64,000 bases of DNA from CAG-791 sp002392385 (GCA_946616295.1 CAMOIU010000002.1:15448-79447), one strand, 5' to 3'. Numbered from the stretch's first letter, positions 34,913 to 42,314 are shown. Numbers and translations are program-made. The notes: a model not told the origin generated them from the sequence alone.

Positions 34913-35458
34913 ATGCGGATCGGAACCGGTTATGACGTACACCGTCTGGTGGAAGGCAGGCCGCTGATCATCGGCGGCGTCGAGATCCCTTACGAGCGGG
35001 GCCTTCTGGGACATTCCGACGCGGATGTGCTGGTGCACGCCGTCATGGATGCCCTGCTCGGGGCGGCCGCCCTGGGGGACATCGGCCTGCATTTCCCGGA
35101 CACGGATGAGCAATGGAAAGGAGCCTCCTCACTCAGACTTCTGGAGAGAGTGCGGGAGATCCTGGAGGAGAACACTTACCTGGTGGTCAACGTGGACGCC
35201 ACCATTATCGCCCAGGCACCCAAGATGCGGCCCCACATCGAAGAGATGCGGCGGAACATCGCGGAGGCCCTGCAGGTGGACATAAGCCAGGTCAGTGTCA
35301 AGGCAACGACGGAAGAGCATCTGGGCTTTACGGGCCGCGGGGAGGGCATCTCCGCCCAGGCGGCCGCTCTGATCTCGTCCCCCATGGACCTGGAGGCCGG
35401 ACCGGTCTACAGAAGCTGTGAGGGCTGTCCCGGCTGCGCGGCGGCGGACAGGACCTGA
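34913..35458 (+). CDS. ispF: 2-C-methyl-D-erythritol 2,4-cyclodiphosphate synthase
   Basis: This 181-residue MEP-pathway enzyme forms the cyclic diphosphate intermediate of isoprenoid synthesis. It has the metal site in GTGYDVHR (Asp, His), GHSDADVLVHAVMDALLGAAALGDIG, HFPDTDEQWKG and KATTEEHLGFTGRGEGI. The C-terminus is extended by a Cys-containing tail (YRSCEGCPGCAA) beyond the normal end of about 158 residues; such a CxGCxGC tail is unusual for IspF. ATG 34913 follows GGAGGAAGA. Confidence 0.94.
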   Translation: MRIGTGYDVHRLVEGRPLIIGGVEIPYERGLLGHSDADVLVHAVMDALLGAAALGDIGLHFPDTDEQWKGASSLRLLERVREILEENTYLVVNVDATIIAQAPKMRPHIEEMRRNIAEALQVDISQVSVKATTEEHLGFTGRGEGISAQAAALISSPMDLEAGPVYRSCEGCPGCAAADRT

Positions 35459-35492
35459 GCGAACGTAAACACAGACAGAAACGGAAGGTAAG

Positions 35493-36920
35493 ATGAGCAG
35501 CACGATCAAAATCTATAACACCATGACCAGGACCAAGGAAGATTTCGTCCCTCTGAAGGAGGGGCAGGTCAGCATGTATGTCTGCGGCCCCACGGTCTAC
35601 AACCTGATCCATATCGGCAACGCCCGCCCCATGATCGTCTTCGATACGGTGCGGCGCTACTTCGAGTACAAGGGCTATAAAGTCAATTATGTGTCCAACT
35701 TCACGGACGTGGACGACAAGATCATCCGCAAGGCCCAGGAGGAGAACGTGCCCGCGGAGGTGATCTCCGAACGCTATATCGCGGAATGCCGCAAGGATAT
35801 GGAGAGCCTCTCCGTGCGGGAGGCCACGACCCATCCCCAGGCAACCAGGGAGATCGACGGCATGATCGAGATGATCAGCACGCTGATCGACAAGGGCTAT
35901 GCCTATGTGGCGGCGGACGGCACCGTCTACTACCGCACCCTCAAGTTCAGGGACTACGGCAAGCTCTCTCACAAGGACCTCACCAACATGCGCAGCGGCT
36001 TCCGCCAGCTGCAGGTGACCGGAGCCGACCAGAAGGAGGATCCGCTGGATTTTGTCCTCTGGAAGCCCAAAAAGGAAGGCGAGCCCTACTGGGAGTCCCC
36101 CTGGTGCAAGGGCCGTCCGGGCTGGCACATCGAGTGCTCGGTCATGTCCAGACGCTACCTGGGGCAGCAGATCGACATTCACGCGGGCGGCGAGGACCTG
36201 ATCTTCCCCCACCACGAGAATGAGATCGCCCAGTCCGAGGCGGCCAACGGCGTGCCCTTCGCCCGCTACTGGATGCACAATGCCTTCCTCAACATCGACG
36301 GCGCCAAGATGTCCAAGTCCGCCGGGAATTTCTTCCTGGTCCGGGACGTGGTGGCCCAGTACGATCCCCAGGTCATCCGCTACTTCATGCTCAGCGTCCA
36401 CTACAGAAGGCCGCTGAACTGGGCGGAGGAATTCGTCGCCGCCTCCCAGGTGGCCTATGAGAAGATCCTGAACTGCGGCGACAACCTCAAGTTCCTGCTG
36501 GGCTCTGCCGGCGGGGCCCTCTCCGCGGAGGAGGAGGCCATGCTCGCCGAGGCGGAGGCCTACAGGCGCAGCTTCGAAGAGGCCATGGACGACGACTTCA
36601 ACACGGCCGACGCCATCACGGCCCTCCTGGAGCTGGTCAAGTGGATCAACAGCCACGTGAACGGCGAGTCCTCCCGCGAATTCCTGGAGAAGGTCCAGTA
36701 TCTCTTCGAGGAGCTGGCCGGCGTCCTGGGTCTGGAGACGGAGCGCGACGACGCCCTGGAGGAGGATCTGGCCTCCTATGTGGAAGCCAGGATCGAGGAG
36801 AGAAAGGCGGCCAAAAAGGCCCGCGACTATGCCCTGGCGGACAAGATCCGCGATGAGCTCAAGAGCAGGGGCATCCTTCTCGAGGACACCAGAGAGGGCG
36901 TCAAATGGAAGAAGATCTGA
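35493..36920 (+). CDS. cysS: Cysteinyl-tRNA synthetase
   Basis: This 475-residue class I synthetase charges tRNA-Cys. The HIGH box appears as HIGN in LIHIGNARPMIVFD, zinc ligands include MYVCGPTVYN and GWHIECSVMS, and the KMSKS loop is intact (AKMSKSAGNFFLV). ATG 35493 follows GGAAGGTAAG. Its 3' end overlaps mrnC by 16 bp. The cysS-mrnC-rlmB-sigH order is a conserved Gram-positive cluster. Confidence 0.97.
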   Translation: MSSTIKIYNTMTRTKEDFVPLKEGQVSMYVCGPTVYNLIHIGNARPMIVFDTVRRYFEYKGYKVNYVSNFTDVDDKIIRKAQEENVPAEVISERYIAECRKDMESLSVREATTHPQATREIDGMIEMISTLIDKGYAYVAADGTVYYRTLKFRDYGKLSHKDLTNMRSGFRQLQVTGADQKEDPLDFVLWKPKKEGEPYWESPWCKGRPGWHIECSVMSRRYLGQQIDIHAGGEDLIFPHHENEIAQSEAANGVPFARYWMHNAFLNIDGAKMSKSAGNFFLVRDVVAQYDPQVIRYFMLSVHYRRPLNWAEEFVAASQVAYEKILNCGDNLKFLLGSAGGALSAEEEAMLAEAEAYRRSFEEAMDDDFNTADAITALLELVKWINSHVNGESSREFLEKVQYLFEELAGVLGLETERDDALEEDLASYVEARIEERKAAKKARDYALADKIRDELKSRGILLEDTREGVKWKKI

Positions 36921-37360
36921 GAACGGGAGCGGGATCCCTGAGAGAGCAGATCGCCGCCGCCTTTCCCCACGGTGAGGCGGACATACGGAGCTATTCTCCG
37001 CTGGCGCTGGCTTTTCTCGGGGACGCCGTCTACTCCCTGATCATACGCACGGCACTGCTGGACAGGGGCAACAGGCAGGCAGAGAAGCTCCACAACGAGA
37101 GCACCTACTATGTCTGTGCCTCCGCGCAGGCGGCCCTGGCGGACGCGGTCACCGATCTGCTGACAGCGGAGGAGGCGGCCGTCTACCGGAGAGGGAGGAA
37201 CGCCAACCCCTTCCACTACGCCAGGAGCGCCTCAGCCGCGGATTACCGCAAGGCGACGGCCCTGGAGTGCCTGTGCGGCTGGCTGTGGATGCAGGACCGC
37301 ACGGAGAGGCTCGTGGAGCTGATCCGGACGGGACTGGAGAGGACAACAGGAATCATATGA
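36905..37360 (+). CDS. mrnC: Mini-ribonuclease 3
   Basis: This 151-residue RNase III catalytic domain lacks the dsRNA-binding domain, as in MrnC, which matures 23S rRNA. Signature: YSPLALAFLGDAVYSLIIR with the catalytic Asp. A conserved C-terminal half includes YRKATALECLCGWLWM with the second acidic residue. It starts inside the cysS end and overlaps rlmB by 4 bp (ATGA), so the run is translationally coupled. Confidence 0.93.
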   Translation: MEEDLRTGAGSLREQIAAAFPHGEADIRSYSPLALAFLGDAVYSLIIRTALLDRGNRQAEKLHNESTYYVCASAQAALADAVTDLLTAEEAAVYRRGRNANPFHYARSASAADYRKATALECLCGWLWMQDRTERLVELIRTGLERTTGII

Positions 37361-38136
37361 GACGTGATACAGACAGGACACACAGAGAGATCCGGGAGGA
37401 GAGCGGCAGCGACCGCATAGAGGGCCGCAACGCCGTGATCGAGGCCTTCCGGTCCGGCAGGACCGTGGAACGCCTCTACATACAGTCGGGGCCCCGGGAG
37501 GGCGCCATGAATACGGTCCTGCGGGAGGCGGACAAGCACGGTACCACCGTCCGCTACCTGCCCAAGGACAAGCTGGACAAGATGTCCGAGACAGGACGCC
37601 ACCAGGGCGTCATAGCCGTCCTCTCCGCCTATCATTACGCGGAGCTGGAGGATGTCATGGACCGGGCCCGTCAGAAGGGCGAGGACCCCTTCCTGCTGCT
37701 TCTGGACGGCATTGAGGACCCCCACAATCTGGGAGCCATCATCCGTACCGCCAACCTTGTGGGCGCCCACGGCGTGATCATCCCGGAGAACCGGGCCGTA
37801 GGGATTACAGCCACCGTCGTCAAGGCCTCCGCGGGCGCTGTCCACTACACCCCCGTCGTCAAGGTGACCAACATGGTCCGCACCATCGAGCAGCTTAAGA
37901 AAGAGGGCCTGTGGTTCGTCTGCGCCGACATGGACGGGACAGCCATGACCCAGCTCAATATGCGCGGCCCCATAGGCCTGGTCATCGGCGCGGAAGGTAA
38001 CGGCGTGAGCCGTCTGGTACGGGAGAACTGCGATATGGTGGCCTCCATTCCCCAGAAGGGCGAGATCGATTCCCTGAACGCCTCTGTGGCGGCAGGCGTC
38101 CTGGCCTACGAGATCCTGCGCCAGCGGACACAGTAA
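37357..38136 (+). CDS. rlmB: 23S rRNA (guanosine-2'-O-)-methyltransferase RlmB, SpoU family
   Basis: This 259-residue TrmH/SpoU methyltransferase has an N-terminal substrate-binding domain (RIEGRNAVIEAFRSGRTVER). Its knotted SAM domain carries motif 1 DPHNLGAIIRTA, motif 2 IGLVIGAEGNGVSR and motif 3 IPQKGEIDSLNASVAAGV. ATG 37357 is fused to the mrnC stop as ATGA; the longer upstream reading lies within mrnC and is rejected. By family it methylates 23S rRNA. A yacP-type gene, often found next, is absent here. Confidence 0.94.
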   Translation: MRRDTDRTHREIREESGSDRIEGRNAVIEAFRSGRTVERLYIQSGPREGAMNTVLREADKHGTTVRYLPKDKLDKMSETGRHQGVIAVLSAYHYAELEDVMDRARQKGEDPFLLLLDGIEDPHNLGAIIRTANLVGAHGVIIPENRAVGITATVVKASAGAVHYTPVVKVTNMVRTIEQLKKEGLWFVCADMDGTAMTQLNMRGPIGLVIGAEGNGVSRLVRENCDMVASIPQKGEIDSLNASVAAGVLAYEILRQRTQ

Positions 38137-38147
38137 CGGAGCACAGC

Positions 38148-38756
38148 ATGTACAGGTACGAGGAGCGGAGAGCGGATGACCGCTACAGCCGGCTCACAGA
38201 CGAGGAGCTGGCGGCGGAGAGCAGAGAGGACGACGGACGGGCCACGGACGAGCTCATGGAGCGATACAAGGAGACTGTGCGCTCCCGCGCCCGTTCCATG
38301 TACCTTCTGGGCGGAGACGAACAGGACCTGATCCAGGAGGGCATGATCGGCCTCTTCCAGGCCGTCAGGGACTACGACAGCGGCCGGGACGCCAGCTTCC
38401 GTACCTTCGCCCGTCTGTGCGTGGAGCGCAAGCTCTACGCGGCCGTCAGGGCCTCCTCCAGGAAGCGTCACATGCCCCTGAACAACGCGGTCCCCATGGC
38501 CGATACCCAGGAGACCTCCGGCGTCTCAGCGGTAGAGGATCCCGCGGAGATCCTCCTGCACAGGGAGAACTACCAGGAGCTCCTGGAGCGGATCCGGACA
38601 CGGCTGAGCCCCCTGGAGCGCCAGGTCCTGGACCTCCACCTGACAGGCCTCACCTACATCCAGATCGCCCACGTCCTGGGCCGCCAGCCCAAGGCCACGG
38701 ACAACGCCCTCCAGCGGGTCCGCGCCAAGGTGCGCCAGCTCCTGGAAGAGGAGTGA
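38148..38756 (+). CDS. sigH: Sigma-70 family factor, SigH (Spo0H)-like
   Basis: This 202-residue sigma factor has region 2 (QDLIQEGMIGLFQAVRDYD, then FRTFARLCVERKLYAAVRAS) and a region 4 helix-turn-helix (LSPLERQVLDLHLTGLTYIQIAHVLGR, KATDNALQRVRAKVR). Size and sequence fit SigH, the stationary-phase/early-sporulation factor, and the position after rlmB is the conserved sigH locus. The N-terminus is slightly longer and more basic than usual. Whether this organism sporulates cannot be told from the window. Confidence 0.9.
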   Translation: MYRYEERRADDRYSRLTDEELAAESREDDGRATDELMERYKETVRSRARSMYLLGGDEQDLIQEGMIGLFQAVRDYDSGRDASFRTFARLCVERKLYAAVRASSRKRHMPLNNAVPMADTQETSGVSAVEDPAEILLHRENYQELLERIRTRLSPLERQVLDLHLTGLTYIQIAHVLGRQPKATDNALQRVRAKVRQLLEEE

Positions 38757-38808
38757 GCCGGACCTTTCCGGTCCCTGAAAAGATTCTTCAAATCTGAGAA
38801 AATATTCG

Positions 38809-38837
38809 TTGACAAAACAATTCGTCCATGGTAACAT
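38809..38837 (+). promoter_or_regulatory. Promoter of tRNA-Thr
   Basis: TTGACA (38809-38814), a 17-bp spacer and TAACAT (38832-38837) end 24 bp before the tRNA 5' end. Confidence 0.75.
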
Positions 38838-38861
38838 CTGTTTGTTGCCGTCAGACAACAG

Positions 38862-38934
38862 GCTGCTGTAGCACAGTCGGTAGTGCGTCGCATTGGTAGT
38901 GCGGAGGTCACGGGTCCGATTCCCGTCAGCAGCT
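38862..38934 (+). tRNA. tRNA-Thr (anticodon GGT), prophage attachment locus
   Basis: This is a 73-nt cloverleaf with acceptor GCTGCTG/CAGCAGC, D-stem GCAC/GTGC, anticodon stem TCGCA/TGCGG with loop TTGGTAG (anticodon GGT), T-stem ACGGG/CCCGT and discriminator T. A T-run directly after it serves as terminator. The prophage integrase lies immediately downstream, so the 3' part of this tRNA is the likely attB/attL core and is kept functional by the insertion. Confidence 0.93.
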
Positions 38935-39042
38935 TTTTTATTTTGCCCGCAAAAGTACTGGGAAATATTGAATTCACTAGTAAAAACGGCTGTTTGGGTG
39001 TCACCTAAAACGGACAAAAATCTGTAGAAATAGACACCGAAT

Positions 39043-39079
39043 ATGATACTTTTTACAGCCTATGATACACAAATGATAC
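39043..39079. repeat. Three ATGATAC direct repeats, candidate integrase arm sites
   Basis: ATGATAC occurs at 39043-39049, 39062-39068 and 39073-39079, between the tRNA end and the integrase stop. Short direct repeats at the end of an element fit arm-type binding sites for an integrase with an AP2-like N-terminal domain. Binding itself is inference. Confidence 0.5.
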
Positions 39080-39084
39080 AGGAA

Positions 39085-39120
39085 AAGCTCGGAAGGAGAG
39101 ATCCCTCCGGGCTTCTTTTT
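39085..39120. terminator. Bidirectional terminator at the integrase 3' end
   Basis: AAGCTCGGAAGG pairs imperfectly with CCCTCCGGGCTT. CTTTTTA follows on the plus side and TTTTCC on the minus side, so it probably ends the leftward integrase transcript. Confidence 0.65.
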
Positions 39121-40147
39121 ATGTCATCAAAGAAGAGAAGTGGCTGTTCGCCCGTGCCGTCATGACCTGATCCTGATCAGCCAGGGTGTGCCTGTAGACT
39201 GCTTTGAGAGTCTGGTCCGTAGTCCAGCCGCCGCGCTTCATGATGTAAGCGTCCGGCACGCCCTGGGCATGGAGCGTGGACGCTGCGTAGTGCCGTAAAT
39301 CGTGGAACCGGAAGTGAGGCAGATCCTTGTCTCTGAGGAATCGTAGGAAACGCGTACCAAGCGCTGCTACGGTAAGGTCGGTCACCTTGCCTTCCTTACG
39401 GATCCTGTCGATCACAAAGTCCGGATACTCTATGTACCGGTTGGAAGCAGCCGTCTTGGGCGTCTCCTTGTATTCCCAGCCGCCTCCGTCCAGATAAGCC
39501 ACATCTCTGTGAACGTGGACAACATTCCCCTTTATGTCATCCATGGTCAAGGCGCAGATCTCGCCTTCGCGCATCGGCCCGAAGGCAGCCAGCATGATCG
39601 GGATCTCCAGGACCGTCCCCTTTGCGAGAGCAAGGACCTGCTTCATGATCGTATCGTCCGGAACGTAGATCTCCGGCACGGTCTTCTCCGGGAGCACGAT
39701 GCCGGTCAGGTGAATGTCCTGGGACTTCAGGACAGAGTTTATGAAGCCCCAGTAATTACGGACTGACTTGGCAGACAGCTTCTTCTGCCTCAGATCTCCC
39801 AGGAGATCCTGCACTGCCCCACGGTCTATATCGCTGATCCGCATCTTCAGGAACGCGGGAAAGCGCTCCTCGAGGTTCCGGAGGAAGGACTCATAGTCCC
39901 GGTATGTGGTCGGGGATACCATGGGCTTCTTCCGCTTCTTGAACAGGTCTGCGGCTTCCGCAAAGGTAAGCGGACTGTATTGCTTCGTGTGGCGCTCATC
40001 GCGCAGCCGATCTGCTTCCATGCGGACCTCTGCGGACGAAAGACCTGTCACACGCTTCTGGATCCTCTTGCCATCGGTATCCTTGCCGAGGTATACCACG
40101 GTAGTATAGAGGCCTTTCTTCGTTTTGGAGATTTTATATTTCGCCAT
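39119..40147 (-). CDS. int: Prophage tyrosine integrase
   Basis: This 342-residue site-specific recombinase has an N-terminal AP2-like arm-binding domain (KTKKGLYTTVVYLGKDTDGKR). A SAM-like core-binding domain follows (LTFAEAADLFKKRKKP...). The catalytic domain has Arg in FGPMREGEICAL, HxxR in FHDLRHYAAS and the nucleophile Tyr in LKAVYRHTLAD. ATG 40147 has AAAGGAG; the longer reading from 40261 overlaps an opposing terminator and is rejected. It is encoded leftward next to tRNA-Thr, the usual layout for tRNA-integrating phages. All catalytic residues are present, so it should be active. Confidence 0.95.
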   Translation of the reverse strand: MAKYKISKTKKGLYTTVVYLGKDTDGKRIQKRVTGLSSAEVRMEADRLRDERHTKQYSPLTFAEAADLFKKRKKPMVSPTTYRDYESFLRNLEERFPAFLKMRISDIDRGAVQDLLGDLRQKKLSAKSVRNYWGFINSVLKSQDIHLTGIVLPEKTVPEIYVPDDTIMKQVLALAKGTVLEIPIMLAAFGPMREGEICALTMDDIKGNVVHVHRDVAYLDGGGWEYKETPKTAASNRYIEYPDFVIDRIRKEGKVTDLTVAALGTRFLRFLRDKDLPHFRFHDLRHYAASTLHAQGVPDAYIMKRGGWTTDQTLKAVYRHTLADQDQVMTARANSHFSSLMT

Positions 40148-40165
40148 AAAAAACTCCTTTCGGGT

Positions 40166-40195
40166 TTGCTTAATACGCCCCGGAAGGAGTATACT
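40166..40195 (+). promoter_or_regulatory. Candidate rightward promoter between int and abiF
   Basis: TTGCTT (40166-40171), an 18-bp spacer and TATACT (40190-40195) point into the short int-abiF gap. The -10 box lies in a perfect palindrome AGTATACT. Confidence 0.4.
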
Positions 40196-40201
40196 GATCG
40201 T

Positions 40202-40281
40202 GTCTAGGGAGCAGTATATCCCCTCCGGGAAACTGTTTCTGTGCCGCTCATCCTGCTGCAACAGGGTGGGCGGTTTTTTTT
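40202..40281 (+). ncRNA. Candidate small RNA with strong terminator
   Basis: The gap between int and abiF ends in a strong plus-strand terminator: CCGCTCATCCTG pairs with CAGGGTGGGCGG (12 bp with G-T pairs) and is followed by eight T. No plus-strand protein gene precedes it. An upstream TTGCTT-18-TATACT promoter would give a transcript of about 80 nt starting near 40202. An 18-bp near-perfect inverted repeat (40179-40196 with 40213-40230) overlaps its start. The terminator T-run overlaps the abiF stop codon on the other strand. Function is unknown; it could be an antisense or regulatory RNA, or only a terminator. Confidence 0.4.
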
Positions 40282-41146
40282 ATCTCTTCAATTGTTCTCT
40301 CCAATCCTCTGGAAAATCCAAGTGTTTTAGGATTATACGATTTTTGTATTTTTCCACTATTTCACAAAGTGGTTCTACAAATTCTGCATTCCAATCTCTT
40401 GATGAGGGATATAAAAATCTAAGTACATATAACTGTGCGAATAGTCGTCTGGTAGGTACGTAGCTGTAACCATCAGGCATCTTTGGCAGGGCAGAAAACT
40501 TTCTATAGTATAGCCGTGAATAATGAGCACAGCAGTTACGTAGATCGGTAAGGCATCGCAACCAACTTTCAACAGCTTGATAGTTAACGCCGAATAATGA
40601 AATTGCAAGATAGGCCTTGTCTTTGTTTTCCATACCGGCATAAAAGTATGAAAGCATCCCCATGGAAAAATATTCAATTATTGTCCATAGAGGAAAATGT
40701 CCACCATACTCCTTTTGATGATGCATAATCACATGACTTTTCTTATTGTCTTTCTTGCACTGTTCTACTCGTGAAAGGAAAGAAATATGGTCAAATGAAA
40801 CATCGAACGAATTTGAATCTAAATAACCCTCTGGGCCATATTTCACGGAATGATAATTGGCAATTTGAGAGCGAAGAAATATTTCGATTGTTTCAATCGT
40901 TGAAAGAAGCAATGCTCTTAATTCTGCATCAAAGTAATAAGCTCCAGTTATTCGATCAAATGGTGTTAGCTTAAAACACTCATTTTTTTCCCTATCCATG
41001 TATGGTAGGTAATATCCAGACAAACGATAATAGTTTACTTGTTTCAAAAAGTCCAGGCATGATGATTCATCTGTGATAACGATTTTCTTTTTTCTGAGCC
41101 GTTCGATTTGTTCTTCAAATGATGTTGCAGGCTTAATAGGTTTCAT
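40280..41146 (-). CDS. abiF: Abi-family (AbiF/AbiD-like) HEPN protein
   Basis: This 288-residue Abi_2-type protein has a conserved N-terminal segment (TSFEEQIERLRKKKIVI, then FLKQVNYYRLSGYYLPY). Near residue 215 it has LRNCCAHYSRLYYR, an Rx4H HEPN ribonuclease motif. Such Abi proteins abort phage infection and some are controlled by a small RNA. ATG 41146 has AAGGGAGG; the longer reading from 41188 crosses the U-tract and is rejected. The gene is AT-rich (20 G/C in the 60 bases 40861-40920) compared with its neighbours, suggesting separate acquisition as phage cargo. A toxic RNase activity is inferred from the motif. Confidence 0.85.
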   Translation of the reverse strand: MKPIKPATSFEEQIERLRKKKIVITDESSCLDFLKQVNYYRLSGYYLPYMDREKNECFKLTPFDRITGAYYFDAELRALLLSTIETIEIFLRSQIANYHSVKYGPEGYLDSNSFDVSFDHISFLSRVEQCKKDNKKSHVIMHHQKEYGGHFPLWTIIEYFSMGMLSYFYAGMENKDKAYLAISLFGVNYQAVESWLRCLTDLRNCCAHYSRLYYRKFSALPKMPDGYSYVPTRRLFAQLYVLRFLYPSSRDWNAEFVEPLCEIVEKYKNRIILKHLDFPEDWREQLKR

Positions 41147-41162
41147 CGAACCTCCCTTAAAT

Positions 41163-41214
41163 AAAAAATGGGCTCCCATTTGACACATCGTTGAGAGGTG
41201 CGGGAGCTACTGTT
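41163..41214 (-). ncRNA. Candidate AbiF-associated small RNA
   Basis: Transcription from the promoter at 41221-41249 should begin near 41214. The RNA starts with AGTAGCTCCC and closes with GGGAGCC, a 6-7 bp stem over a 28-nt loop, followed by CATTTTTT. The U-tract sits just before the abiF ribosome binding site. This promoter/hairpin/U-tract/abiF order matches the published arrangement of RNA antitoxins upstream of AbiF-type toxins. It could also be just a leader attenuator. Confidence 0.6.
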
Positions 41215-41220
41215 AAATAT

Positions 41221-41249
41221 AATATAACAGACTCCACCAAGAATCTCAA
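41221..41249 (-). promoter_or_regulatory. Promoter of the small RNA and abiF
   Basis: On the minus strand TTGAGA (41244-41249) and TATATT (41221-41226) are exactly 17 bp apart. The -35 overlaps the perfect palindrome CTCAATTGAG, which may be an operator. Confidence 0.7.
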
Positions 41250-41316
41250 TTGAGTTTCGTTAAAAGTACAAAGTCCGAAATAGCCAACAAAATGACGTGT
41301 TTCCGCAAAAACAACA

Positions 41317-41781
41317 TCACCTCACCTCCATAACCCCCAGCGGCTCCCAGAAAATCACGCAGCCTTCGTACCTGGTGCAGATCCCGTACTTCTGCCGGTA
41401 CCGCTCCAGGGCTTCTGCCAGCAGCTCCTCCGTGACGCCCAGCTCCTCGGCCATCTCATATCTGTTCCGGCAGCCGCGCCGGTAGGCCCGGACGATACCG
41501 GAGAGCCCGATCAGGCGATCGTAGGCCCACATCCGGCCGCGCTGCTCCTGCTTGCGGTTCCCCGCCCGGCTCTGATCCAGGATGTCTCCTGAGGCCGTGA
41601 GGTGGTGGCCGATCTCCTCGGCGAGGATGGACACCTCTTCGGCGGATGTTTCGAGCCTGTCACTTACGGCGATAATCCCGTCGCAGTACAGGCCCTTGAT
41701 CCTTTCTGATTTAAACCTTCTTTCTATCACCTCAGCGCCGCTGTCTGCGGCCTGCTGAATAAGCTCCTCCATGACGGTCAT
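41317..41781 (-). CDS. ImmA/IrrE-like metallopeptidase-fold protein
   Basis: This 154-residue protein sits beside the phage repressor, as ImmA-type antirepressor proteases do. The zinc-helix region reads LAEEIGHHLTASGD, so the HExxH motif has Glu in place of the first His. This EExGHH form recurs in phage members of the family and may bind metal differently. The C-terminal half contains a segment with YEMAEELGVTEELLAEAL, like a helix-turn-helix. ATG 41781 has GGGAGG at 7 bp. In ICEBs1, ImmA cleaves the ImmR repressor; the same role here is inference. Confidence 0.75.
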   Translation of the reverse strand: MTVMEELIQQAADSGAEVIERRFKSERIKGLYCDGIIAVSDRLETSAEEVSILAEEIGHHLTASGDILDQSRAGNRKQEQRGRMWAYDRLIGLSGIVRAYRRGCRNRYEMAEELGVTEELLAEALERYRQKYGICTRYEGCVIFWEPLGVMEVR

Positions 41782-41838
41782 GCTGTTGCCCTCCCAATCA
41801 GAGGGTAGTACAGGAGGTGTCCCAAAATCTGGACAGGC

Positions 41839-42156
41839 TCATTTGCGCTTGGACTTGACGAACATTTTGAACTTCTCAATTTCTTCCCATTCATCAGATG
41901 TAAATTCATCACCTTCGTGGTGAGCGGCGATGGTGGTGGGAGCGGAGTAAACAATCTTACCTGAAGCCAGGCTTTCCACATCGAGACCCAACTCGGTCGT
42001 GATCTTCAGAATGTTCTTAATGTTCGCCTTCTCAACACCGCGCTTCAGAATACTATCTAAAGTTGTCCATGGTATATCGATCTTCTTACAGAAGTCGGAT
42101 AAGCTACCGTACTTGCTCAGTATGAGATTCCTAAGTTCCATTTCTACATTATTCAT
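41839..42156 (-). CDS. CI-like phage repressor, XRE helix-turn-helix
   Basis: This 105-residue DNA-binding protein has an N-terminal XRE-type HTH (LSKYGSLSDFCKKIDIPWTTLDSIL...). The C-terminal tail (DEFTSDEWEEIEKFKMFVKSK) resembles the ImmA-cleavable tails of short phage repressors. There is no LexA-like peptidase domain, which fits control by the adjacent ImmA-like protein rather than RecA self-cleavage. ATG 42156 has GGGAGG. It is transcribed leftward from the promoter at 42179-42207, divergent from the early genes. Confidence 0.85.
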   Translation of the reverse strand: MNNVEMELRNLILSKYGSLSDFCKKIDIPWTTLDSILKRGVEKANIKNILKITTELGLDVESLASGKIVYSAPTTIAAHHEGDEFTSDEWEEIEKFKMFVKSKRK

Positions 42157-42178
42157 ACGCTTACCTCCCGTAATCCTA

Positions 42179-42207
42179 ATGATACATTCGCTGTGACGAA
42201 TTTTCAA
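42179..42207 (-). promoter_or_regulatory. Leftward repressor promoter (pRM-like)
   Basis: On the minus strand TTGAAA (42202-42207), a 17-bp spacer and TATCAT (42179-42184) lie 22 bp before the repressor start. Confidence 0.7.
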
Positions 42208-42290
42208 TAGATATTCTCGAAAAATAGATATTTAATATTGACAGTCACGAAATTTAGAGATATAGTTTACATGAGCCACGAAAATTCGAG
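42195..42290. promoter_or_regulatory. Operator cluster of the lysis-lysogeny switch
   Basis: Four related AT-rich sites share CGAAAnTT or its complement: GACGAATTTTC (42195-42205), TTCTCGAAAAAT (42214-42225), TCACGAAATTTAGAG (42245-42259) and CCACGAAAATTCGAG (42276-42290). One lies in the leftward promoter, one fills the rightward spacer and one lies just downstream of it. This is the layout expected for CI/Cro binding. Confidence 0.6.
42238..42266 (+). promoter_or_regulatory. Rightward early promoter (pR-like)
   Basis: A consensus TTGACA (42238-42243), a 17-bp spacer and TATAGT (42261-42266) lie 48 bp before the Cro-like gene. An operator-like sequence fills the spacer. Confidence 0.8.
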
Positions 42291-42314
42291 ATTCAAATAG
42301 AAAGGAGGTTATTT

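Noticed and set aside
41778..41981. A 67-codon minus-strand frame between the ImmA-like and repressor genes.
   Set aside because: It overlaps the repressor in another frame, is basic and low in complexity, and has no RBS.
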